Of a DNA stretch of 64,000 nucleotides, positions 22,401 to 32,455 are shown piece by piece. A program made the translations under genes and the position numbers. The number at the start of each line of letters is the position of its first letter. The stretch's first letter is position 1. The stretch is from NCBI GenBank assembly GCA_036867785.1, contig CP145416.1:434001-498000 (forward strand). The letters run 5' to 3'. The notes under the pieces are model-generated. The model saw nothing but the letters and a program-made list of their open reading frames with translations, was not told the DNA's origin and made no database searches. The stretch comes from Plasmodiophora brassicae. Lineage: Eukaryota; Endomyxa: Phytomyxea; Phytomyxea; Plasmodiophorida.

Positions 22401-25400
22401 GCATGGGCGCCATCGCAGAGCGGCTTGAACGTGCCCAGAAGTCGCTCAGTTGCGCCCTTCTTGACGGTAACCGATTTGCGATCGAACGCGAACGCGTTCG
22501 GGAAGACGACGGGCGGCACCGTTGGCGTCGACGCTGATGCGTTCTTCAGTCGAGGCCCGTTGCGGGCCACCGACTGTCTCGTGGCATCGACGACAAACGT
22601 GCAATCGCGGTCGAACGGGTTCGTCACGTCGACGGCCACCTGCATGGAGTCGTACAGCTTGGCACGAACGGTGAGGGACGCGTGCGGGGTCGGCGAAGCC
22701 GTCACAGCGGAGACGAGGTCGAAGATCATGGGGCGGACCAGCGCTTTGGGCGGTCGATCGGCCAGTTGCCGCCTGGGTGTGAACCATAACCGGGCCGCGT
22801 CCTCGCGTGTGAACCGGCCCCGGAACGATATGGCGACAGACTCGGAGGCTCGTGGACCAAGGACGACCGATTTCGCAGCGACCTGGAAGTCGGGGCACCC
22901 GACGAGGCGGACGTCGTAGGCGATTTCCGATGCGGTCGGATTCCTAAGCACAACGTTCTTGAGGATGTCTTTCTGGACGATGCCCTTGAACTCGACGCGG
23001 GACTGGGGGGTGAATCCGGGCAGCGTGAAGAACAGGTACAGGACGAACAGGAGCATGTCTCGGGGATTCGGCGACAGGATCGCCGGTGGCGTCAGCAGAA
23101 ACTCGAGGTTGGACTCCTCCATCGCGGATACTACCTACGACGACGATCACGATCGCATCCTCCATTATCGTTATTCGAAGGACTCACCTTCTGCACGTTC
23201 GACAGCATCTTCTGTTCGTCGCCGTCCGCGTCCAGGCTGACACTCGCGAGTTGCTTCAGGTGCGGTTGGTACGTGAACATAAGCGCGGCGAGCACAACGC
23301 CATCGCGAAGGTCGGAGTCGAAGTTCCTGACAGACCGCTTGGCGGCAGGGAAGCGCGACGCGCAATGGTGCTCCAGCCAAGCAAGCAGCAGGCACTCAGG
23401 CGGGCTGAAAATGTTCGACGTGGTGGCGCGATCTGCGATCGTCGGCCCGCCGACAGTCTTCGCTGTCACGCGTCCCAACAGGAACACTTTGACGATCTGG
23501 GTGACAGGTTAGCGGGCGCCATGCGGATCGCTCGCGCTTGATTTACCTGTGCGAGCACATCCAGCCAGGCCAGCCGGGAAACCGACGGGTACAATTTCTC
23601 GAGCGCCTGGCGCTCCCAGGACCCGAACGGGGTCGACGCGAGCATGACCGATGAAGTGCCCAAGTGCTCGGCCTTCGTCGTCAGCAGCGCACCGTTACTT
23701 CGCAGGCACGCCAGCAGGGCGTCGTATCGGGCAGTCAGGTCAGCATCACCTTCGCGATATCGTTTAGATCGGCTAGCAATATTGGGCACGACGACACGCA
23801 CCTTGGGCGTCACGTTTGCCGAGTTTGCGACCGCTGAGGAACTCGACCAGGCGGACGACTTGCTCCCCACCAGACGACACCAACTCGGCAGGAAACCCAT
23901 CGACCGACAGGTCCAGCAGGTTCTGCGCGGCCAGGAACCTCAGCAGGATGGACGCCGCCGCGGTGACCTGTCAGATGGTCGCGTTTAGGGTCCCCTGCGG
24001 GCGTACGAGCGACCACTGTGACCTCGGACGCCGGACGAATGTTCTCGCTGCTGATGAGCCCAGCAGAAACAGGAGCCGGTGCACGCGGCCCCAAATCGAC
24101 ACAGGTGATCGCATGGCCCTCAACGCTGCGAAGTGAATACCGCCTACGACTAAGGAACGACCAGCACGACAGAACGCTGTTGTCAGATACGCCTGCGACA
24201 GGAAGCGGGAACCGGTTGCCGTCGCCGTCCGTAAAATCGATCGCCGCCGCGAACGCTGTGGGTCGGTCGGCAAGGAAGGTGACAACCACCGGGATCGACT
24301 GGCGCTCGTTGCCCAGCGTGTTGCCCTCCGGGAAGCCCACCTCAAGCGGAATGTGCACCGTGTCCTTCGGTAGGTGGTACCCGACGGTAACCCGGTCATA
24401 CCCGCTGTTGCTGATGACGACCCGCATCTCGCTTCGAACGCCAAGCGGCACGACCGGCAACACCATCTCGATCGTGTCGAACTTCAGCATCGGGTGCTCG
24501 GCGGATCCTCGCAGGACGACTTGCATGTACGGCTCGGCACGATTCGCCCCGAGGTACAACGATAGCACCTTTTCGAAACTGCCGGACGTCGTCGGCACGA
24601 ATGTGACTTTAACTGTCGAGGAGTCGCCCTTCATCAGCAGACCTTGCGCCGGTTCGACTCGCCAGATCGGGTCGGCAACGGGATCGTTGTCACCAACCAG
24701 GGACCATTGCACTTGCGATAGGTCGTCGTTCGTGATCGTGAAAGATGATGTGTACCCGCCGGACCGGGTCTTGCCCGACCTCAGCACGATCCGCTCCCCG
24801 AACGAGATGGTCGATGACGAGAGGACTACCTTAGGCTTCAGACCTTGCGCATGGATCATGCGGCGAATGCCCTGGTACGACGACGGCATGCCGGCCAGGA
24901 TCAGTGGCAACGGGATCGTGTGCTCCCCGACGACGATAGGCGAGAACATCAACGTGAACTGGACTGTGGCGCCCGGTGCGATCGTCAGGCGGAATATCCG
25001 GGGCCCTTCAATGCCATTTGATGCCGATGACGTTCCAACGGCAATGTCCTTGGAAGATACAAGCGCACGTTGTAAATCGTACTTGGAGATGTACCCGATC
25101 GGCGAGGAGTCGGACGCGGGCATCAATGCCGCTGGAGGGCCACTGACCCGGAGCTCGTTGTACAACGGCGCGGACAGGTCGAGGTAGACGGTGGCAGTGA
25201 CCGGCGAGGTCGACACAATGCTGACGTCGACGGTAACGCGCCCGCTTAAGGTGACGCTGCCGAAGTCGATCTCGTCCTGGATGACGGAGACGGTCGGCAG
25301 GACGGCAGAGCATCGTATCGAGAGTGGAATGGAGGGACATCCGCGTACGTCGATCTGGATGACCTCGTGCACTGTTGCAGGTGTCGACAGGCACGTCTCG

Positions 25401-28252
25401 ATTCGCAGCGGCAACGACTGCCCAGGTGGAATCTTCCCTTTCTGCGGTTGGACTATGATTTCTGCTGGGCAGGGGCCAACGGCAAACACAGCCTGGTGCT
25501 GCCCATGGTTGACAATGGACGTCGTCGTCGTCGTTTGCACTCCAACAGCAACTGTTCCAACATCGACCGTTGCCGGCGACAGCGAACAACGCGCCGAGAT
25601 TGCATCGCTCGTGCAGATCAGGTGCTTGTCAGGGCCGCCGACGATCTGCAACGTGCACTGGGCGTTCAGCGCCCGCTCGATCGCAGGGCGGTACAGAATA
25701 TGCACGTCGAAATCCTTGTGCGGGGCGACGGTGCCCGACTGCGGCACGAACGACAGCGTCGGGTCCGGCACGACCCAGGAGAACCGTGCCGGGGCGCCGC
25801 AAGGATTCGACAGGATCAGGCGGCGCGCCGTCGTAAACTCGAGGCTGTCGTGCGCGAACGTGAACTGAAGCAGGTTCGTGCTCATCGTTAAATCCATCGG
25901 CGTCACTTGCGCCGTCACCGTGAAGTTCAGGACATGGGCGCTGTTCACCGTGTACGGCACGACAAGGCGCAGGTCCTGGACGTGCTCGGGCGTCAGGCAG
26001 ATGACGAAGGCGGCGGTCTCGCCTGGCGGGATGACTTGCGCCTGCGGCGACGTGTGACGAAGAGGCCCGTCCGGATCGATGGTCAGCGCGACGTGAATGT
26101 ACTCCTCGAGGTTGTTCACGACGACGAATGCGCGTTTCGTTCGCGATTCCGTGCAGACGGTGCCGAACGCGATCGTCGCCGGCCCGAACGTGATCTTCGC
26201 CAGGCGACGGGACGACAACTTCAACGAGCAGTCCTGCACCTCTGCCTGCGTTGACGGCACTGATTTGAATCGCTTGCCGACCTTGTCCTTGACGGCGGCT
26301 TCGGACGCGGTCGAAGCGCCACCGGACGGATCGTTTGCAACCCAGCCAGCGTACCCTGCCATCGGGTACTGCAACCACAGCGGTTCCCGATTCCTGGGCA
26401 GAGGAATGACAGGCTCAGGCAACGAATTAGCGAAATCGTCGTCACAGGTGACCGCACGTCTCGACTGACGGCGCTCAGCCTCGGTTCGCAGGAAGCGCTG
26501 ATAGCGATCGCGCTGCTCCTTCAGGGCGATCAGTTGCCCTGTACTGAACGTGTACTCGTCATCGAACTGAACGACAGGGTTGCCGATATCCTTGCTTGGG
26601 AGAGCCTGTTTGGTACGCTGCAATGCCGCCAGGCACGCCTCGTCGTCGTCAAATGCCGGGCAGGGGGACGGCTCAATGAATCGACGGGACTTGCTCGGCG
26701 CCTGATGGACGCCGATCTCGGTCGACATGCCCATGACCGGGAACTGTACGGTTCGCGAGACGCCAACGGTCAGCTGGAGCATACCGCGAAAGACGCCGAG
26801 CTGATGCGGCTGGAACGAAACGATCACGTCGCGAGCCTGCAACGGCGGAATCGTCCCCTTGGAGGGGTCGCAATGGAACTGGGGGATTCGGGATATCGTG
26901 AACGGCAACGGTAAGTCAGCAGACCGATTCTCGATCTTCACCATGGTGTCGCGACGTTCCCGGACGGGGCACGACCCGAAATTCATATCGCTGCGCGATA
27001 ACGAGAACAAGGGCGCCATGGCCAGGCCCCTCAGGTCGACCTTGACCGATCGCTCTTCGTCAACCGCCTCGATGCGAACTTCGACGTGGTACGACGTGAA
27101 CGCGCCCTCAGGGATTTGGGACGCGAACCCCTTCTGAAGGTCGGCTTGGCGCGGACGGAAACGGAACTTGATCGGCAGGGAACTGTACGGGCTGAGGACG
27201 CCTTCTTCCGGAGAGACGAATAGCGCTGGAGGTGCCGCCGTTTGTTGCATCGATGTTGTTGGCGAGGATACGGGAGGACCAGCGTCGGCTGCCTCCGATT
27301 CCGGTTCGCCGCTCGGCGGTGTACTTATGCTGATTCCGCTCGTATCCCGCAGCACAACGCGAAACGTGCACGCGTTAGGGCTGTTGTTGAAGAGGCGTCG
27401 AAGGCACTCGGAGCGGGTGCCATAATAGACACGGCCAAAGTCGATCGACAAGGTCGCCTTGCCGTGGTCGGCGTCGATAACATCCAATGAGCTCGCCACA
27501 AACTCGCCGCTGACGTCGAGCCGGTGATCTCGGTCGTCTAGGCGCCAGCGCAGGAAGCGCCGGACGGACCCGATCTGCCTGGCCTCCAACTCGATACGAA
27601 CATGAGCCACGCCCCCGTTGCCGGGCACGATGCCGGATCGAGGCGACACTTTGAACGCATCCTCGCCGTCTCCCACATCGACGGCTTCGAATCGTGCTTC
27701 GCTCTTGCCGACATTCTTGAGGGGCAGTACGTAGGTGGCCGTGTTGCCCACGATAATCTGCCCCAGGTCGATCGCGTCGGCCATGGTCACGCAGCTCGAC
27801 GAATGGCGAATCCGAAGCGGGATGACGATCTTTCCAACATCAGTAATTACAGCAATCTCGTCGAAGACGTCACCTGACGAAACAAGCGGCATAGTATCCC
27901 CCTCGTTGCCATCGTGGAGCTCACCGGCCGCTACCGCTGGCGAGTCTCTCGTCGAATCGGCGTCGTCGCATTCGGGGTTCTGCCTTATCCGAATAACACT
28001 GGAGAGACCCGATGCAATCCGGACCGGGATCTCGTTGTGGTTGACGATGGTGAACCGCTTCGAAACAGGACGCATGACGCGGATGTGTCGCGTCTGCGCG
28101 CTGGCATTGCGAATAGTCACAGCGACGACCGATGTCTCGGCCCGCTCGAAGACCACACGTTCGGGTGACACGCGAAACGCAGCTGAGATCCGCACCGACT
28201 TGAGTGGAGCCGTTGCCGTCGGCATCGTTGCCGGGTCAGCAACGTCCGCCAT
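19473..28252 (-). CDS. CFAP47: CFAP47 (cilia- and flagella-associated protein 47)
   Basis: Seven exons give 2819 residues: 28252-24023, 23967-23802, 23749-23547, 23496-23188, 23134-21476, 21418-20894 and 20840-19473, with introns 50-57 nt and all phases consistent. The protein is built from tandem immunoglobulin-like ASH/MSP-type beta-sandwiches. In the middle (about 1560-1690) it has a calponin-homology domain seen in LLLAWLEHH and FDSDLRDGVVLAALM. Beta-sandwiches resume afterwards, and the C-terminus has the WAYEVRGSHPHYAPP signature followed by a basic tail. This order and length match CFAP47 (CHDC2), an axonemal central-pair-related protein needed for flagellar motility. The first exon alone is 4.2 kb, unlike the chopped genes around it. 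It shows that the organism builds a motile flagellum. Confidence 0.9.
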
Positions 28253-28629
28253 TGTCGACGACGGCGTCGCCGATCAATGGTCGACCGGACGTGTTCCGAC
28301 CAATAGCTGCCCAGCAGGACCGTACCCGACGACCTCACGCTAACGAGGATCGCTGACGCGTCGGTGTCACACAACGTCATCGCAGCTTGTCCGTCCACAC
28401 TGCGCCCGATATACGTCGTTCTAAAGTATGATAAAACAGTCTAAAGGGTGCTTCACTCGCCGACCAAGGACAGGGTTCAGGTTTGACCATTTTGTCTGTC
28501 GCACGTTCCCTTTTTTTGCACGAAGGACCCCGCATTCTGCGCATTGTCAGTTTTTGGAGCGGGGGGCGATTTGGCGTTGCCGACCGGGAGCGAACCTGAT
28601 CAGCGCTGGACGCGGACCGCTGATCGCCA
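28253..28629. promoter_or_regulatory. Divergent intergenic region between CFAP47 and CKS1
   Basis: 377 bp separate the two start codons. Open frames here overlap only by chance and show no family features. It presumably holds both promoters and 5' leaders. I see no clear TATA box or recognisable factor site. Confidence 0.4.
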
Positions 28630-28968
28630 ATGCCATCCAACGAGATCGAGTATTCTGAGAAGTACTATGATGACCAGTATGAGTACAGGTAGGCGTCGCG
28701 GCGCGTTGGGATTTCCGCTGCCGTTCCGGACCTAACTACCGCTAGGCACGTGATTCTGCCCAAGGAGATGGCGAAGGCGCTGAACCCGCCTCGTATCCTG
28801 ACCGAGAAGGAGTGGCGTAATCTTGGCGTGCAGCAATCGCGCGGATGGGTCCACTACGAGATCCACAGGCCCGAACCGCACATCCTGCTGTTCCGACGTC
28901 CCCTGGGCACGGACCCGCAGACCGGCATCCCACCTGCTCAACCACCTAACGCGGAGAGGCAACAATGA
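28630..28968 (+). CDS. CKS1: CKS1 cyclin-dependent kinase regulatory subunit
   Basis: Two exons, 28630-28688 and 28746-28968, joined across a 57-nt intron with a CTAAC branch point, encode 93 residues. The CKS fold is plain: [19 protein letters not shown] at the start, then [19 protein letters not shown], and the diagnostic [13 protein letters not shown] that forms the phosphate-binding and hinge region. CKS proteins bind CDKs and recognise phosphothreonine on substrates to drive cell-cycle transitions. A short Pro/Gln-rich tail follows the domain. Complete, with no missing key residue. Confidence 0.97.
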
Positions 28969-29074
28969 TAGATATACGTCCATTTACCCGAATCATCAGT
29001 GTCCTCAAGCTACTATAATAAATCATGGGCGTCATTACATGAGAGCGGCAGAATATTTTACGACAGGCGAGATC

Positions 29075-30269
29075 TTATGAATTATTCGACGCGGTTATGC
29101 ATGTATCGAGTATCGTGAAGTCGATCGATGCGTCCGGGGCGCATGGCGACTTCAAGATGTGCAGTTGGCGCCGGCCTCTTTGGTCTGAGCGACACCATTT
29201 AGCAGGCGCAGGCGGCAACGTGAAATCGACAATGCTTACCGCGTGTGACCGCGATTCTAGCGGACAGCCCGACTGTCCACGTCAGTCCCAGGGCGGGTTT
29301 CACACGACTGGATACACCCCGGATGGATACAGATCCGCTGCGATCGTATGCGACAGGACCATACTGAAGAATGGCACCACCAGAGTCGGCGCCGGAAACC
29401 ACGTCGGCAACTTGATTGATGGCAATGATGCGAACGCCATGAACACGAGCCAGTTCATGAAGATGCACTGACAGATGAAACACGTGTATGGAGCGCTCAG
29501 TACTAGGCGCGCATTCTGTTCTCAGCAGCCCGGATATGCTGTCGATTACGACAAGGCGGACGGATCGATCTTCAGACAGACGCATCGGCAGCTCGCTAAA
29601 TAGGATTCGTTGTTGCTCCTCAAACGTTTGCACTGTAGAGCAAACCAGGTTTGAATAGCAGGTACGCGACGCACAACATAATAAACGCTCGACCGTTGTA
29701 GACCGATATATTGTCCAGGAACGACCATATGCGCATCCAGGGATGCCGTTCGATGATTCCTTCGGACAGGCTCTTCAGCCGCGTAACTGGTATCTGGACA
29801 CAAACGTCAGAATCCCCATGTCAAGCGAGCCAGATTCCGCAACATACGGATCCCTCGGTGCTGATGTACACGGCGGTGCCATCAAGGCCCCCAAGTTCAA
29901 GAGGTCTGCACACGCATACCCTGTCACGACGAAACCCAACGAACCCACGCAACCGCTGACCGACAATTGGACCTGGAGCGCCAGGAGCAAGCCCAGATGG
30001 CTCTTCCCTGAACCTTCTTCGCCCCAAATCTCAGTGACTCCAGGGCCAATGCCCCCACCAAGCGCCCTGTCGATCAGCTCATCACCGAGCGACAGAAAGT
30101 GTGGCGTCGCCGCAGGACGGGTCGTCAGTTCGTCCCATGCCGTCACAGGTCGGGGGACGTCCTCGCCCTGCGTCGGGGTCATCGCCGCTGCGGCGCGGAC
30201 CGGGACCGCGCCCCACGCTGTATCCTGCGTAACGCGGTGCCTCCAGATTTGCACAGGAGGCACCGTCAT
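29075..30269 (-). CDS. XRCC3-like RAD51 paralogue
   Basis: Five exons (30269-29965, 29905-29848, 29793-29694, 29632-29240, 29184-29075; introns 59, 54, 61, 55 nt) encode 321 residues. Diagnostic parts: LIDRALGGGIGPGVTEI before the Walker A loop GEEGSGKS, then LGGLDGTAVYISTEGS, Walker B-like LVVIDSI, INQVAD (RecA L2 side) and RVKPALGLTW near the C-terminus. The GGGIGPGVTEI and PALGLTW segments favour XRCC3 over RAD51, DMC1 or XRCC2. XRCC3 acts with RAD51C in homologous recombination and Holliday-junction processing. The usual N-terminal helix-hairpin-helix is reduced. Start chosen at MTVPPVQIW. Confidence 0.85.
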
Positions 30270-30507
30270 GAAAATCCGGCCCTGAGTCGATAAGATACCG
30301 ATTCGATCGATCCGGGGGGATCCCGACACGTTGGTGCTGCCCGGACTACGTTACGGTGCGGGTTACTGCAGCAACGTCCTGCCGGGTCGACGACTGTCGA
30401 CCGTCATACGCCCGGTGTGACGGGATCAGGGGGCGCGTTGCCGTCGCCTGGGCGAGACGGAACCCGCACCGAACCGGTGAATCCGGTTCGAGCAGGGTGC
30501 GTCATCG

Positions 30508-31044
30508 ATGTCGAAGGTGATCATGGATGCGGTGAGGCGGCGACTGTCGAGGACCCCGGAGAAGAACGAGGCCGCCGACGATGTCGACGACGCGAGTAGG
30601 GACGATGCGACGCCGGACGCGTCAGGTCGAGGACTGGACGTGATGGATATCTTCAAGAGCCACCCGTCGTTGGCGATCGGCGGATCCGTTGGTAGGAATA
30701 CCTGGCTGGGACGGTGGTTGAAGAACAAACTAGTGGAGAACGACGGCGCGGCACTCGACCTTGCCGACCCACCTCAGGGCAGGCTACCGAGGAGAGAATC
30801 GGAGCCGCCAAGTCCCATGAGGAACCGGAAAAGTTGCATGAGGGTGCCCGACAGCACAAGGAAACCAGCTGGCTCCGTCACATTCCAACTCCCGCCCACC
30901 GTCATCGTCGTCAGACGCGAGGATCTGTGCTTCAGCCGCATGGATGCGACCACCGAAACCGACGACGATGACAGCAGCAAGCGCTCTCGATTCGACTTGT
31001 CGGCGTTCATCGATAGCGTCAACAAAGAGCAAGCCAAGACATAA
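30508..31044 (+). CDS. Orphan hydrophilic protein
   Basis: Intronless frame of 178 residues, basic at the N-terminus, then Asp/Ala-rich, with Pro/Arg/Ser-rich and acidic (TETDDDDSS) segments; mostly disordered by composition. Short ordered-looking stretches are MDIFKSHPSLA and FDLSAFIDSV. No family recognised. It is divergent from the XRCC3-like gene with 238 bp between starts and lies 133 bp before the EEP nuclease gene. Confidence 0.5.
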   Translation: MSKVIMDAVRRRLSRTPEKNEAADDVDDASRDDATPDASGRGLDVMDIFKSHPSLAIGGSVGRNTWLGRWLKNKLVENDGAALDLADPPQGRLPRRESEPPSPMRNRKSCMRVPDSTRKPAGSVTFQLPPTVIVVRREDLCFSRMDATTETDDDDSSKRSRFDLSAFIDSVNKEQAKT

Positions 31045-31177
31045 GACGATACAATATGATAATAGCGTGTGTTCCTACTGGCCGACGGTCAAAGGGCGCG
31101 GCGCACGCGTACCCGGTAGTCAGTACGCTGGCGCGGCAGCAGTATTTGGCCGCGCGGCGGCGACGCTGGCGACCACG

Positions 31178-31999
31178 ATGCAGAGTCGGGTGCGCGTCCT
31201 GTCGTTAAACGCCCTGGCTCAGTCGCTCGTGACGCCGACGACGTTCCCCCAGATGATCATACAGCCCGTCGACCGCAGGCGTCAGATCATGTTCGAGCAC
31301 GTGGCGCGGGTGGCCCCTGATGTCATCTGCCTTCAGGAGGTCGACGATGACGAAAGGCCGGATATCGTTGACCGATTCGGCCTCGACTACCACATATCGT
31401 CGATGTCGAAGAAGCAGGCAAGGCACTCCACACTGACGCTGGTGAAGCGCAATTCCGTCGTTGTGGATGTCGCGTTCACCGACTACGAGTACGAGGAGAC
31501 CACCATTGCGATGTGCGCCACGGCCGACTCTGACGACTGCCTCATGGTCGTCAATTCCCATTTGAGATGGGAGGAGTATGGCAAGATCGCGAAGGCGCAG
31601 GCGACGAACATCGCCGCGGTCATCGAGGAAGCCATGGACGAGTGCAAAGAGCGTCCTCGCGTCGTATGGTGCGGTGACTTCAACTGTACGCCCAAGGACA
31701 TCTGGAAGCGGATCCCGCGCACGCTAACGCTGAGAGATGCATTCAACTTGGAGCCTTCGCCCACGTGGTGCTCGCCACGGGGCATCGCTCTCCGCCTCGA
31801 TTACATGCTGCACTCGCCCGGCGTCCGCCCTGTACAGGTCGATAGACCGTTGAGGCCGCCTCCGGACCAAGACCCTCTCCGATGGGCCCTGCAGACCTAT
31901 GGCACCGATCACATCCCTCTGTCGGCGGTACTGGAATTCACGGCCGACCCCAGGGCGGAACCGAGCAGGACGACCGAGATGGAGGTACCCGACGTGTGA
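31178..31999 (+). CDS. EEP-superfamily nuclease/phosphatase (CCR4/nocturnin/Angel type)
   Basis: 273 residues, intronless. The endonuclease/exonuclease/phosphatase core motifs appear in order: VLSLNALAQ (Asn), CLQEVD (metal-binding Glu), NSHLRW (His), GDFNCTP (catalytic Asp/Asn) and GTDHIPLSA (terminal Asp-His). The overall layout is that of CCR4-like deadenylases, nocturnin and Angel proteins, without leucine-rich repeats. Likely reactions are removal of poly(A), or of a 2' or 2',3'-cyclic phosphate; the exact substrate cannot be told. The start at 31178 (MQSRVRVLSLN) places the first strand directly after the Met. The frame is open upstream, so a targeting leader is possible. Confidence 0.85.
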   Translation: MQSRVRVLSLNALAQSLVTPTTFPQMIIQPVDRRRQIMFEHVARVAPDVICLQEVDDDERPDIVDRFGLDYHISSMSKKQARHSTLTLVKRNSVVVDVAFTDYEYEETTIAMCATADSDDCLMVVNSHLRWEEYGKIAKAQATNIAAVIEEAMDECKERPRVVWCGDFNCTPKDIWKRIPRTLTLRDAFNLEPSPTWCSPRGIALRLDYMLHSPGVRPVQVDRPLRPPPDQDPLRWALQTYGTDHIPLSAVLEFTADPRAEPSRTTEMEVPDV

Positions 32000-32455
32000 T
32001 TTGTGGGCTTCATGCCGGATGCCCTACCCACCCAATATAATCTAACTGTACGGCACCACGTCCGGCTCTTGCGGGGCTGTCCCGTGTGCAGCGCCACACT
32101 AGCGCGGCCAACAACAGCGTGTGTGGACCTGCAGGCGGCCATTGTTCAGTCGGAGACGTGGGAGGAAAGATGCCGCGCAACGGTCACGGGCGAGCAATTT
32201 TGCACTAAAGCAACCCCAAAAGTCGGGTCCCTTGATTCTGGGGGGGCGTCGACTTCGAACGCGGTTGGCCACCTGCTAGCCGACGCCCGTGGGGGTGCTC
32301 CCAGCCAGTCATACTCGGCACACGCCCAGCGCCATCCCGACGACAGCCTCCTGGCGCCCCTGGTCGTCTCCCCGTTATTCCGCGGCCGGCCCCCCGTGCT
32401 GGCATCGTCCAACAGCGACGGCGGGCGCGTCCCCAATGCCCGGCCGGCCTCGATC

